Origin: Chryseobacterium defluvii
GTDB taxonomy: Bacteria; Bacteroidota; Bacteroidia; Flavobacteriales; Weeksellaceae
DNA length: 64,000 nt
Assembly (NCBI RefSeq): GCF_003634775.1
Contig: NZ_RBXB01000002.1
Span: forward strand, 372,001 to 436,000
Direction: 5' to 3'
The translations under genes and the position numbers were made by a program. The notes under the pieces were generated by a model. It was not told the origin of the DNA and did no database searches. It saw only the letters and a program-made list of their open reading frames with translations. Shown here piece by piece: positions 24,772-34,047 of this stretch; position 1 is the first letter of the stretch; the number at the start of each line of letters is the position of its first letter.

Positions 24772-26511
24772 ATGTTAATGAAAAATTTAAATATACCCAC
24801 AGAAACAGAAATTAGCGGCAGCCGGATCATTCTTGAAGCATTTCTTCAGGAAGGGGTAAAAACAATATTCGGGTATCCCGGCGGGGCCATCATTCCAATC
24901 TATGACGCTCTTTATGATTATAAAGATCAGCTGGAACATATTCTGGTCCGCCATGAACAGGGAGCGGTCCATGCCGCGCAAGGTCTCGCCAGAGTTTCCG
25001 GAGAAGTGGGAGTGGTGCTGGCAACCAGTGGGCCCGGAGCAACCAATCTGGTGACAGGGTTAGCCGATGCACTGCTGGATAATACGCCTATTGTCTGCAT
25101 TACGGGGCAGGTTTTTGGACACCTTTTGGGAACAGATGCCTTTCAGGAAATCGATGTGATGAATATTACAAGCCCTGTTACCAAATGGAATTATCAGGTA
25201 GCCGATGCGAATGAACTATCCGAAGTGCTCGCCAAAGCATTCTATATCGCAAGATCAGGCCGGCCGGGGCCCGTATTGATAGATATAACGAAAAATGCCC
25301 AGCTGCAAAAAGTTCCGGATAGAGGCTACACACCTTGTGATTCTTTGAGAAGTTACAAGCCAAATCCTGTTCCCCACATGGGATATATTGAAAAAGCAGC
25401 TGCATTGATCAATGAGGCAGAAAAACCATTTATTATTGCCGGGCAGGGAATTATGCTGGGAAAAGCAGAAAAAGAGTTTCTGCAGTTTGCTGAAAAATCA
25501 GGAATTCCTGTGGCATGGACGGTTTTGGGGATGAGTGCTATCCCCACAGATCATCCGCAGGCAGTAGGAATGGTAGGAATGCACGGAAACTATGGACCCA
25601 ATATTCTTACCAATCAATGTGATGTTCTGATTGCGGTGGGAATGCGTTTTGATGACCGTGTGACCGGGAAGTTGGATCAGTATGCCAAACAGGCAAGAAT
25701 TATTCATTTGGATATTGACAAAGCAGAGATCAATAAAAATGTGATAGTTGAGGTTCCCATTCTTGGAAACTGTAAAGAAACCTTACCGCTTCTTACACAG
25801 CTGATCAAAGAACAGCAACATGCAGACTGGCAACAAAAGTTTAAAAATTGCTATGAAATTGAACATGATCAATTGATAAGCCATGAATTGTATCCTGCTG
25901 AAGGGGAAATTACCATGGGGGAAGTGATCCGACACCTGAACGAAATGACCCAAGGAGAGGCTGTTATTGTAACCGACGTAGGACAGCACCAGATGGCAGC
26001 CTGTAGATATTCAACCTTTAAGCATTCCAGAAGCAATATTACCAGTGGCGGATTGGGAACCATGGGATTCTGCCTTCCTGCAGCAATAGGAGCAGCTTAT
26101 GGAGGAACGAAGCATCCGGTCATTGCTGTGATGGGGGATGGAGGCGCCCAAATGAATATCCAGGAGTTGGGAACGCTGATGCAGTATCAGCCAGATATCA
26201 AAATTTTAATTCTTAATAACTGTTATCTGGGCATGGTACGACAGTGGCAGGAACTGTTTCACGAAGAAAGATATTCATCGGTAGATATTCAGAGCCCGGA
26301 TTTTGTGCAGGTTGCCAAAGGATATAATATTCCGGGAAAAAAGATAGCACAGAGGGGAGAATTGAAGGCCGGCCTTAGCGAGATGCTTCATCATAAAGGA
26401 GCTTTTCTTCTGGAAGTAATGACCGGAAAAGAACACAATGTTTTTCCAATGATTCCTCAAGGTAAAAGTGTCTCAGAGATTATCCTTACTCATCATAAAA
26501 CAGATCAATAA
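24772..26511 (+). CDS. ilvB: acetolactate synthase, catalytic subunit
   Basis: 579 residues, ThDP enzyme condensing pyruvate with pyruvate or 2-oxobutyrate. Activating Glu in LVRHEQGAVHAAQG, SGPGATNLVTGLADA, FAD/central domain with QEIDVMNITSPVTKW, and the ThDP-Mg motif GDGGAQMNIQEL ... NNCYLGMVRQWQELF near residue 480. Start MLMKNLN could also be the second ATG, two codons in. Tight spacing with ilvD and ilvN. Confidence 0.97.
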   Translation: MLMKNLNIPTETEISGSRIILEAFLQEGVKTIFGYPGGAIIPIYDALYDYKDQLEHILVRHEQGAVHAAQGLARVSGEVGVVLATSGPGATNLVTGLADALLDNTPIVCITGQVFGHLLGTDAFQEIDVMNITSPVTKWNYQVADANELSEVLAKAFYIARSGRPGPVLIDITKNAQLQKVPDRGYTPCDSLRSYKPNPVPHMGYIEKAAALINEAEKPFIIAGQGIMLGKAEKEFLQFAEKSGIPVAWTVLGMSAIPTDHPQAVGMVGMHGNYGPNILTNQCDVLIAVGMRFDDRVTGKLDQYAKQARIIHLDIDKAEINKNVIVEVPILGNCKETLPLLTQLIKEQQHADWQQKFKNCYEIEHDQLISHELYPAEGEITMGEVIRHLNEMTQGEAVIVTDVGQHQMAACRYSTFKHSRSNITSGGLGTMGFCLPAAIGAAYGGTKHPVIAVMGDGGAQMNIQELGTLMQYQPDIKILILNNCYLGMVRQWQELFHEERYSSVDIQSPDFVQVAKGYNIPGKKIAQRGELKAGLSEMLHHKGAFLLEVMTGKEHNVFPMIPQGKSVSEIILTHHKTDQ

Positions 26512-26525
26512 AATATACAAAAAAG

Positions 26526-26807
26526 ATGAAATCAGAAAACAAAGAATACACTATTACTGCCTATACAGAAGACTATCTGGGGTTGATCGGAAGAATCAAT
26601 GCTATTTTTTCAAGGAGAAGGATCTCTATTGTGAATTTCAATGCAGGACCTTCTGAGATTGAACATGTGAAAAAATTTGTGATTGTGGTCCGGGAATCGG
26701 AAGAATCTGTACGAAAGATCACCCAACAGATGGAAAAACAGGTGGATGTACTGGAAGTTCATTATCATAAAACTCCGTATCTGACCACAATAGCACATGC
26801 GGGGTGA
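26526..26807 (+). CDS. ilvN: acetolactate synthase, small regulatory subunit (single ACT domain)
   Basis: 93 residues consisting of one ACT domain (EYTITAYTEDYLGLIGRINA, SIVNFNAGPSE). It lacks the C-terminal half found in the roughly 160-190-residue IlvH type, and is the size of the short E. coli IlvN (about 96). No frameshift remnant of a second half is visible downstream, so it looks complete. Expected to bind valine or isoleucine and feed back on IlvB. Confidence 0.88.
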   Translation: MKSENKEYTITAYTEDYLGLIGRINAIFSRRRISIVNFNAGPSEIEHVKKFVIVVRESEESVRKITQQMEKQVDVLEVHYHKTPYLTTIAHAG

Positions 26808-26861
26808 AGATAGAAGAAACCTGAAAAAATAATAATTAACAACAATAAAAAAATTTAAAAA

Positions 26862-27908
26862 ATGGCAAAATTGAATTTTGGCGGAGTAGAAGAACATGTA
26901 GTGACAAGAGAAGAATTTCCGTTACAGAAAGCTCAGGAAGTATTAAAAGATGAGGTAGTGGCCGTAATCGGATATGGAGTACAGGGACCGGGTCAGGCAT
27001 TAAACCAGAAAGACAATGGGATCAATGTAATTGTTGGGCAGAGGAAAAACTCAAAATCATGGGATAAGGCAGTCGCAGATGGATTTGTACCCGGAGAAAC
27101 ACTGTTTGAAATAGAAGAAGCGCTGCAAAAAGGAACAATTATCTGTTATCTCTTAAGCGATGCGGCTCAGATAGAGTACTGGTCTAAAGTAAAGCAGCAT
27201 CTTACACCTGGAAAAGCATTGTATTTCTCTCACGGTTTTGGAATTACCTTTAATGAACGTACAGGAATTGTTCCGCCGGCTGAAGTGGATGTATTTCTTG
27301 TGGCACCAAAAGGATCCGGAACATCATTGAGAAGAATGTTCCTGCAGAATCGCGGGCTGAACAGCAGCTTTGCTGTGTATCAGGATGCGACCGGAAAAGC
27401 AAGAGAAAGAGTAACAGCATTGGGAATAGCCATTGGAAGCGGGTATTTATTTGAAACAGATTTTAAAAAAGAGGTATTCAGTGACCTTGCAGGAGAAAGA
27501 GGCACCCTGATGGGGGCCGTACAAGGTATATTTGCAGCCCAATACGATGTATTGAGGAAAAATGGACACAGTCCTTCCGAAGCATTTAATGAAACAGTGG
27601 AGGAATTGACACAATCATTAATGCCTTTGGTTGCAGAAAACGGTATGGATTGGATGTATGCGAACTGTAGCACCACAGCACAGAGAGGGGCATTAGACTG
27701 GTGGAAACGTTTCAGAGATGCCACTTCACCGTTGTTTGAGGAATTGTACGAAAGTGTTGCAAAAGGAGATGAAGCCCAGCGTTCTATTGAAAGCAACAGC
27801 AAACCCGATTACAGGGAAAAACTGGAAGTGGAACTGACTGAGCTTAGAGAAAGCGAAATGTGGAGAGCCGGCAAAACCGTCCGCAGCCTCAGACCTGAGA
27901 ACAATTAA
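26862..27908 (+). CDS. ilvC: ketol-acid reductoisomerase
   Basis: 348 residues. Isomerises and reduces acetolactate or acetohydroxybutyrate. NAD(P) loop AVIGYGVQGPGQALN followed by VGQRKNSKSW, whose Arg and Ser residues suit NADPH; catalytic LAGERGTLMGAVQG with Mg-binding residues, and ANCSTTAQRGALDWW in the C-terminal domain. The GYGVQGPGQA version with Pro is the type seen in Bacteroidota and fungi. Confidence 0.96.
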   Translation: MAKLNFGGVEEHVVTREEFPLQKAQEVLKDEVVAVIGYGVQGPGQALNQKDNGINVIVGQRKNSKSWDKAVADGFVPGETLFEIEEALQKGTIICYLLSDAAQIEYWSKVKQHLTPGKALYFSHGFGITFNERTGIVPPAEVDVFLVAPKGSGTSLRRMFLQNRGLNSSFAVYQDATGKARERVTALGIAIGSGYLFETDFKKEVFSDLAGERGTLMGAVQGIFAAQYDVLRKNGHSPSEAFNETVEELTQSLMPLVAENGMDWMYANCSTTAQRGALDWWKRFRDATSPLFEELYESVAKGDEAQRSIESNSKPDYREKLEVELTELRESEMWRAGKTVRSLRPENN

Positions 27909-27920
27909 TCAATAAAAATA

Positions 27921-29180
27921 ATGGAAGCACAAACATATCCCTCTGTTTTGGAAAATGTCTATAAAGCGGCAGAAAGGCTTAAAAATGTTGTAGTAAGAAC
28001 CCCGTTGGCCATTAATAATAACCTCTCTGATATATTTGAAGCAAAGATAAGGTTTAAAAGAGAAGACCTGCAGCGGGTGAGGTCTTACAAGATACGGGGA
28101 GCTTACAATAAAATGGCAGTGATGGCTGCTGAAAACCTTGCCAAAGGAGTGGTTTGTGCCAGTGCAGGAAACCATGCCCAGGGAGTCGCTTTTGCGTGCA
28201 GTACTATGAAGGTGAAAGGAACTATTTTCATGCCTTTGCCCACACCGGGACAGAAGTTGGAGCAGGTGAGAATGTTCGGTGGTAATGATATAGATATTGT
28301 CCTTTACGGGGATACGTTCGATGAAGCTAAAGATGCCGCGGAGAAATTCTGCCAAGATCATCAGGGAATATTCATTCATCCGTTTGATGATCGGGATATT
28401 ATTGATGGTCAGGCTACGGCAGCGCTGGAAATCCTTGAACAGTCGGATGAGCCTATTGATTATCTTTTTCTTCCGGTGGGAGGCGGTGGACTGGCTGCGG
28501 GTGTTTGTACGGTGTTCCGCGAATTGTCTCCACAAACGAAGATCATAGGGGTGGAGCCTTCTGCAGCGGCAAGTATGAAAAAAGCATTGGAGAAAGGAAA
28601 GCCGGTGCTTCTTGAAAAGATCAGCCGTTTTGTAGATGGAGCCGCCGTACAGAAAGTAGGAGATCTTAATTTTGAACTTTGCAAAAATGTATTGCATGAT
28701 ATGGCTGTAGTTGATGAAGGAATGGTTTGCGAAACCATTCTCTCCCTCTATAATAAGGATGCTGTTGTGGTGGAACCGGCGGGAGCCCTTTCTGTTGCTG
28801 CATTGGAAAAATATAAGGATGAGATCAAAGGGAAAAATGTGGTTTGTATCATTAGTGGGAGCAATAATGATATTACCCGTATGGAAGAGATCAAAGAAAA
28901 AGCTCTTCTGCATGCAGGCTTAAAACATTATTTCCTCGTTAGATTCGCACAGCGTCCGGGAGCCTTGAAAACCTTTGTCATGGATGTGTTGGGACCGAAT
29001 GATGATATCACTTTTTTTGAATATACTCAGAAGAATTCCAAAGAAAAAGGAATCGCCGTTGTAGGGATTGCCCTTAAACACAGTGAAGATTTTAAACCGT
29101 TACTCAATAACATGAAAAAGTATGACTTCTTTGTCAATTATCTGAACAATGATCCGTCTTTAATGAACCTGCTTATTTAA
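27921..29180 (+). CDS. ilvA: threonine ammonia-lyase (biosynthetic threonine dehydratase)
   Basis: 419 residues. PLP Lys in RVRSYKIRGAYNKMA, SAGNHAQGVAFACS, and the glycine-rich phosphate loop PVGGGGLAAGV. The C-terminal 90 residues form a single ACT-like regulatory domain (HYFLVRFAQRPGALKTFV), half of the double one of E. coli IlvA. Supplies 2-oxobutyrate for isoleucine and completes the operon, which ends at the terminator at 29230. Confidence 0.95.
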   Translation: MEAQTYPSVLENVYKAAERLKNVVVRTPLAINNNLSDIFEAKIRFKREDLQRVRSYKIRGAYNKMAVMAAENLAKGVVCASAGNHAQGVAFACSTMKVKGTIFMPLPTPGQKLEQVRMFGGNDIDIVLYGDTFDEAKDAAEKFCQDHQGIFIHPFDDRDIIDGQATAALEILEQSDEPIDYLFLPVGGGGLAAGVCTVFRELSPQTKIIGVEPSAAASMKKALEKGKPVLLEKISRFVDGAAVQKVGDLNFELCKNVLHDMAVVDEGMVCETILSLYNKDAVVVEPAGALSVAALEKYKDEIKGKNVVCIISGSNNDITRMEEIKEKALLHAGLKHYFLVRFAQRPGALKTFVMDVLGPNDDITFFEYTQKNSKEKGIAVVGIALKHSEDFKPLLNNMKKYDFFVNYLNNDPSLMNLLI

Positions 29181-29227
29181 AGGAGTAATCTTGGATGGAA
29201 AAAACCATTTTGCAACAGGTGAAAAAA

Positions 29228-29261
29228 TAAAACAGGCTGCCTAACTGTGCAGCCTGTTTAT
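29228..29261. terminator. bidirectional terminator after ilvA
   Basis: AAACAGGCTGC (29230-29240) pairs with GCAGCCTGTTT (29249-29259), loop CTAACTGT, with A-rich and T-rich flanks, between convergent genes. Confidence 0.88.
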
Positions 29262-30731
29262 TTATCTCTCAAGCGTAAAATCCGGGATTACTTTCGGACG
29301 CTCTGTTTCATTGGCAACTTTCCACGATGTTCTGTACATCCATTCCGTCATTTTATAGAGTTTTTTGTAATTGATGTTTTCAGATTCATCTTGTGGAGTA
29401 TGGTACTGATCGTGCAAAACGCTTGTGAAGAATAGGGCTGGAATTCCAGCTTTTGCATAAGGCAAATGATCACTCCTGAAATAAAAATATTCGGCATGGT
29501 TTGGGGAATCCCAATCTTTGAGGTATTTGAACCGGGTACTTTCGTTATTAGCTTCTTCCGCCATTTTTACCAGTTCCTCAGAATTTTTATGAGGTGCATT
29601 TCCGCCCAATAAAGCAGCCTCATCAAGACTGTTCCTTCCGATCATATCACCGTTGAGGACGGCTACGATATTTTCTTTAGGGACTACGGGATGGGACGCA
29701 TGCCATCTCGAGCCAAGCAATCCTCTTTCTTCGGCCCCGTGAAATACAAAAAGAATACTTCTTTTTCCCGGCTGTTTTTTATATGCCCTTGCCATAGCCA
29801 GCATAGCAACACAGGTACTTGCATTATCATCAGCCCCGTTGTAGATGGTATCGTTTTTTACGGGATGCCTTATCCCGTCATGATCCTGGTGTCCACTGAT
29901 CAAAACATATTCGTTTTTAAGCTTCGGATCTGTACCCTCAATTTTTCCGATGATGTTTACGGAAGGATATTTGTAGGTTTCAGTAATGAGGTGTAATGAA
30001 ATTTTAGGATTATTTTTTACCCAGCCCGCATTTTCTCTTTTAATCCATAAAACGGGAATAGCATTGGAAACAGTTTCCCTTAGCCCTTCCACACCATAAG
30101 CTCCTCTTGTCATTTGCGGAACGACTTCCACCCAGCTTTTCTCCGAAGTATCATCGGTGATGAAGATGATGGCTTTTGCCCCCAGCTCAAAGGCTTTATT
30201 ATAATATTTGGTTCTTACAAATCCAGGATATCTTCTTACAAAAAGGGTCATTTCTTTGGCTATGTTCTTGTCTGAAGCATTTACGGCCAGAACTTTACCT
30301 TTTAAATTCAGTTTGGACAACTCTTCAGGTTCTGCATTTCCTGCATATACCACCTCTGTATTCAGGTTGACATTCACCGGTTCTGCAACCAGGAAATCTT
30401 TCCATAGTTTCAGGTTGTTTTCCCCAATCTTTAAGGTGCTTTGCGGAATTACCTGATGCCTGTACATATCAAAGAACTGGAAGAATGTTCCATTATCTCC
30501 CGCAGGAACCATGCCTGTTTCTTTTGCTTTATCGGCCAGCCACATGGAAACTTTAAGTTCATCCAATGTTCCGGCTTCACGGCCCCAGAACTGGTCTGCT
30601 GCCAATTCGTACATGTCCTTTTTCAGGTCGGATTCCTTAATAGCGGAAACCAAAGGCTTTTTATAAGACTGTGCATTTCCGAAACAATATAGGAACAGGC
30701 CTAGTAATGAGAGGTAATAACTTTTTTTCAT
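29262..30731 (-). CDS. M28 family zinc aminopeptidase, exported
   Basis: 489 residues with signal peptide (KKSYYLSLLGLFLYCFGNAQ). A PA-type insert spans about 130-230 and the M28 metallopeptidase domain follows: zinc ligands in ISGHQDHDG, YNGADDNASTC, catalytic Glu in FHGAEERGLLGS, further ligands in DMIGRN and near the end in LHDQYHTPQDE. Probably periplasmic or secreted, trimming N-terminal residues of peptides. A small gene lies 12 bases upstream in the same orientation. Confidence 0.93.
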   Translation of the reverse strand: MKKSYYLSLLGLFLYCFGNAQSYKKPLVSAIKESDLKKDMYELAADQFWGREAGTLDELKVSMWLADKAKETGMVPAGDNGTFFQFFDMYRHQVIPQSTLKIGENNLKLWKDFLVAEPVNVNLNTEVVYAGNAEPEELSKLNLKGKVLAVNASDKNIAKEMTLFVRRYPGFVRTKYYNKAFELGAKAIIFITDDTSEKSWVEVVPQMTRGAYGVEGLRETVSNAIPVLWIKRENAGWVKNNPKISLHLITETYKYPSVNIIGKIEGTDPKLKNEYVLISGHQDHDGIRHPVKNDTIYNGADDNASTCVAMLAMARAYKKQPGKRSILFVFHGAEERGLLGSRWHASHPVVPKENIVAVLNGDMIGRNSLDEAALLGGNAPHKNSEELVKMAEEANNESTRFKYLKDWDSPNHAEYFYFRSDHLPYAKAGIPALFFTSVLHDQYHTPQDESENINYKKLYKMTEWMYRTSWKVANETERPKVIPDFTLER

Positions 30732-30742
30732 AGTATAGTGTA

Positions 30743-30979
30743 TTAATTAATGTTAGCCAGCTTTTCAGAAAACTGTTTTGAAAATTCCTTTCTGTCTGTT
30801 TCCAATTTTTCCTGATTGCCGGGTAGAATATAATTAAAAAGAATTTTATTCTCATGATCAATAAAAATAATTTCCTTTTCTTCTCCATCAATCATCTGGG
30901 AGAAAATTTCCCACATGGAAACATCTTTCAGCTTTAACAAATCAAAAAACTGTTCTGCTTTTATTTCTATTTTTTTCAT
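30743..30979 (-). CDS. small protein of unknown function
   Basis: 78 residues, charged, no signal or membrane segment (KIEIKAEQFFDLLKLKDVSM, IIFIDHENKILFNYILPG). It ends 12 bases before the M28 gene and is probably cotranscribed. I do not recognise the family; the start has no alternative nearby. Confidence 0.6.
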   Translation of the reverse strand: MKKIEIKAEQFFDLLKLKDVSMWEIFSQMIDGEEKEIIFIDHENKILFNYILPGNQEKLETDRKEFSKQFSEKLANIN

Positions 30980-30994
30980 TTTATTTTCTTTTTT

Positions 30995-31044
30995 ACCACC
31001 CCGTCAAAATTTTCAATTTTGCCACCCCTCCAAAGGAGGGGAAT
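30995..31044 (-). repeat. double-hairpin intergenic repeat (CCTCC-GGAGG / GGGGTGG type)
   Basis: On the minus strand: CCCCTCC-TTT-GGAGGGG, then TGG, CAAAATT-GAA-AATTTTG, then ACGGGGTGG. Two hairpins with GGGGTGG before and after the second. Similar CTCCTTTGGAGGGGTGG modules are, from memory, scattered through intergenic regions of many Bacteroidota. Here it lies between a gene start (30979) and the 3' end of the DUF5686 gene (31064), where it may also terminate transcription. Confidence 0.7.
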
Positions 31045-31063
31045 TACAGGGAGGATATTATTT

Positions 31064-33478
31064 TTAGAATTCTAATAATTTGAGCTTAAACTGTACTGCA
31101 AAATTTTGCTTAAAATTGGAAGTGGTATAATAACCCACTCTATAAAATAATCCCAGGTTGAAGTAAGAAGATAGAAAGTTATTCCATTCCAGGCCTACTT
31201 CCTGGTATAAGTGATCCAATTTTCTGAACTTGAACTGGTGGTATTCAGGATATTTCATATCTCCGATGGTTCCTCTCAAAACAAAATCAAAGCTCGAAAC
31301 ATTTTTTCCGAAGCTCTTAAAGTATAAGGGAAGCTTGTGTGTGAAATAATAGGCAATGAATTTGTCATTATAAAATTTTCCACCCTCCAATGTCGCGAAA
31401 CCAAGATAAGAGGTAAGGTTGAAATTGATATCTCTGCCTGGAGAAGCCAGTCCGTTCATGGTAAAATGTTTCCAGATCGGTGCTTCACCCAGTACCAAAC
31501 CTCCGTAAAGCCTTACGCCTGTGGTTCCCAGCATAGTCTTAAAGTTATGGACAAAGAGGGCATCAAACCGGGTATAATTAAAATCCCCGCCAAAGGCTTT
31601 AAAGCTTTGCTCGTAATTGAAGTAAAGCTCGGGAAATCTCTGCTCAATAATGGATTTTCCCTGCGGAGTCATAATATTTGTAGAGTTGGGGGAAAACTTC
31701 AGGGTAAATAATGTATTGAAGTTTTCAAAGGCAGGACCTCTTCCTCTGAACTGATAATCGAACATGGCTTCTTCAAAGTTTCTTTTTGCGGCAAAAACAA
31801 GAGTAAGTCCGTTGGAAACATCATTCAGGTAGGAGAGGGAGGCGCCCCGGAAATGATAGTATTTATCATTGTTAAGGTTATTTCCATAGTTCATCATCCT
31901 CATTTTGAAATTCCAGAGCCTCCGGTAAAATTCTCCGGAGGAATTAACGTCATTATAATATTCAATTCTGAGGAATGAATTTTTTTCAAGAGAAGTCTTT
32001 ATATCGAGGCCGAGGCCGTATTTCCATTGATCATCTTTAAAGCCGTAAGCAAAATAATAATCCGGGGAAAAATAGGGATTGAAGGTTTCATTCAGTTTTG
32101 CTTTTAACCCTACTCTGAATCCTTCGTATAAGTTGTAGTTGACGATCTCATCTACTGCAAAATCCACAATTCCAACTCTGATTTGGCCATTGATTAGGCC
32201 GGTTAATATTTTGGCTTTATTATCAATATTATAGATTTTTCCCAAGCTGTCAATCGTGGTATAGGTATTTCTTTCTCTTTCGGTAAGAGGATCGGTTCTG
32301 TAAAGGTCCAGTGTTTTTCCATCCGCATTTTTTACGGAAAAAGTATAGCCTTTAAAATCTTTGGATTCTTCTTCAATGGGTGACTGGAAATCAAAGTATT
32401 TTGAGGTAAGGAAAGCATAGGTTCCAAAGCTCCTTTTATCTTTTTTCTCTGTTTTATTTTCAGAATGTTCCTTATCATCTTCTTCCATACCCATTCTGCC
32501 CATTCTTAGCTTCACTTTTTCATGAGCGAGAAACCATTTGTTGTTATAATAAATCCAGGTGCTGGTAATAATCCCGTCATTCTTGTTTTTACTGAAATTC
32601 TCGATCTTTTTTATACCGTATGTTTCAGTGTCCACATAAATAGCGCCATTGAATTTTCTTTTTTTGTCGGGTTTTTTATAATTCACTTCACGGAAACGGA
32701 TCACGAAATTCTGTCTTCCGTCCAGTTCGAGGGTATCCGTCAGGAAAAACCTGTAAAGACCTCTGTTTTCCTGCTTTAATTGATTAGGAAGTTTATCCCT
32801 GTTGCTTTGTTGCAGCGCAATCATTTCATAAATAGGCTGCTTCAGGCCCGAGATTCTGTTATCCAGGATGTTGATTTTTTCACCGTATTTTTGAGAGTAT
32901 AAAAATTCCTGTGCTCTTTCCCACAGGAAGAGTTTGCTCTTTGAAAATATTTTTCTTGCAGAAATATTATTTAATGAATCTTTTTCTCTTTTCTTTTTGA
33001 AGAAATCGCTCTCATCAAAAAACTGGTTGAACTGTGAAATACTGTCTTCATCGATATCCAGCGAAACTTTTTCATAAGATTTATAAGAATAGGATTCTAA
33101 GCTTTTCGGAGAGTTTTCCTTGAATTGCTGATTAACTTTTTTAAGGATTTCCAAGGCTCTGGGATCACTTTTATCCTCTAAGACAACGGTTTCAATAGCT
33201 GTAGTACTGGAAGAATTTTTAACGAGGGAAACTTCCATCGTATCTTCAGCCAGAACCGTTTCTTTCTGATAATTTGTGGCTTGGATTTCAATACGTTTAC
33301 ATTTGGATTTAAATTCCAGGACGCCCTCATGGTCAGTATGGCCAAGAAATTTACCGCTACAGGATATTTTTGCATTGGCAACAGGAGTTTTATCGGTATC
33401 GTCAATGACCTTTATTTTCGATTGTGAATAACCAAAAATAAATGTTGTGAAAAATATAAACAATAAAATCCTTTTCAT
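31064..33478 (-). CDS. DUF5686 outer-membrane protein with carboxypeptidase-regulatory-like domain
   Basis: About 804 residues from ATG 33478, which begins a clear signal peptide (MKRILLFIFFTTFIFGYSQ); a longer frame to 33586 would overrun the promoter. Residues 20-95 form a CarboxypepD_reg-like beta sandwich (IKVIDDTDKTPVANAKISC), followed by the large DUF5686 region with beta-strand-rich C-terminal part likely forming an outer-membrane barrel (ending FAVQFKLKLLEF). The family is common in Bacteroidota; function unknown. A -7 element at 33493-33500 supports the chosen start. Confidence 0.85.
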   Translation of the reverse strand: MKRILLFIFFTTFIFGYSQSKIKVIDDTDKTPVANAKISCSGKFLGHTDHEGVLEFKSKCKRIEIQATNYQKETVLAEDTMEVSLVKNSSSTTAIETVVLEDKSDPRALEILKKVNQQFKENSPKSLESYSYKSYEKVSLDIDEDSISQFNQFFDESDFFKKKREKDSLNNISARKIFSKSKLFLWERAQEFLYSQKYGEKINILDNRISGLKQPIYEMIALQQSNRDKLPNQLKQENRGLYRFFLTDTLELDGRQNFVIRFREVNYKKPDKKRKFNGAIYVDTETYGIKKIENFSKNKNDGIITSTWIYYNNKWFLAHEKVKLRMGRMGMEEDDKEHSENKTEKKDKRSFGTYAFLTSKYFDFQSPIEEESKDFKGYTFSVKNADGKTLDLYRTDPLTERERNTYTTIDSLGKIYNIDNKAKILTGLINGQIRVGIVDFAVDEIVNYNLYEGFRVGLKAKLNETFNPYFSPDYYFAYGFKDDQWKYGLGLDIKTSLEKNSFLRIEYYNDVNSSGEFYRRLWNFKMRMMNYGNNLNNDKYYHFRGASLSYLNDVSNGLTLVFAAKRNFEEAMFDYQFRGRGPAFENFNTLFTLKFSPNSTNIMTPQGKSIIEQRFPELYFNYEQSFKAFGGDFNYTRFDALFVHNFKTMLGTTGVRLYGGLVLGEAPIWKHFTMNGLASPGRDINFNLTSYLGFATLEGGKFYNDKFIAYYFTHKLPLYFKSFGKNVSSFDFVLRGTIGDMKYPEYHQFKFRKLDHLYQEVGLEWNNFLSSYFNLGLFYRVGYYTTSNFKQNFAVQFKLKLLEF

Positions 33479-33492
33479 GTGAAAAACAACAT

Positions 33493-33500
33493 CAAAAGTA
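33493..33500 (-). promoter_or_regulatory. -7 element for the DUF5686 gene
   Basis: Minus-strand TACTTTTG, exact TAnnTTTG; TTTC at 33521-33524 stands 20 bases upstream. It lies 14 bases before ATG 33478 and inside the longer reading frame, ruling out the upstream start. Confidence 0.6.
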
Positions 33501-33591
33501 GTAATATTTATTTTTGTGGTGAAAGTTTTTTCATTGATATTGGCACAATTTTTAATAGATTTATGCAGAAATTTTTTAAAACACAATTAAG

Positions 33592-34017
33592 ATGAAAAAA
33601 TCCTATTTCACAGGAGCACTCTGTGCTGCCCTGCTATTTCTTTCTTTCAGTGCAAAAGCACAGTTACAGGACGTGAATGTCATGACACAACAACGAGATG
33701 TTTTAAAGCTTTATACAGAACTGATGGATAAACAGATCAGCCTGGAAAAGGAAAAGCAGAATAACGCTAAAATTTTAAGTAAGACGGAGGGATTAAATAA
33801 TCAGTCTGATAGAAAAACAGACAAATTCAGCGCTTCTGATCCCAACAGTACGGCGAAAGATGCCAAAAAAACGGCAAAACTTTTAAGACAGACAGAATCG
33901 GCTAATAAAGAACTGCAAAAAAGCAATAACAGAATTGCCAGTATGGAAGGCGATATCAAAAAATTGCAAGTGCAGCTGGACAGGTTGAAATATACCGTGG
34001 AAGTTAAAGGAAAATAA
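33592..34017 (+). CDS. secreted coiled-coil protein of unknown function
   Basis: 141 residues: signal peptide (SYFTGALCAALLFLSFSAKAQ), then a charged helical protein with two coiled-coil stretches (LYTELMDKQISLEKEKQNN and LRQTESANKELQKSNNRIAS). No enzymatic motif. Divergent from the DUF5686 gene, 113 bases away. Possibly periplasmic. Confidence 0.75.
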   Translation: MKKSYFTGALCAALLFLSFSAKAQLQDVNVMTQQRDVLKLYTELMDKQISLEKEKQNNAKILSKTEGLNNQSDRKTDKFSASDPNSTAKDAKKTAKLLRQTESANKELQKSNNRIASMEGDIKKLQVQLDRLKYTVEVKGK

Positions 34018-34047
34018 AAAAAGGAAGTCGGCTGACTTCCTTTTTTG
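34016..34047. terminator. bidirectional terminator between coiled-coil protein gene and alaS
   Basis: AAGGAAGTC (34021-34029) pairs with GACTTCCTT (34034-34042), loop GGCT, with long A and T tracts on either side. Confidence 0.9.

Noticed and set aside
26526..26807. Truncated or frameshifted acetolactate synthase small subunit
   Set aside because: The 93 residues form a complete ACT domain of E. coli IlvN size, and no coding remnant follows before ilvC.
27909..28913. Long open antisense frame (about 334 codons) opposite ilvA
   Set aside because: Composition is Phe/Ser/His/Ile-rich as expected for the complement of a coding strand; no start signal or family resemblance, and ilvA is unambiguous on the other strand.
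33479..33586. N-terminal extension of the DUF5686 protein
   Set aside because: It would put the signal peptide 36 residues inside and include the -7 element at 33493-33500.
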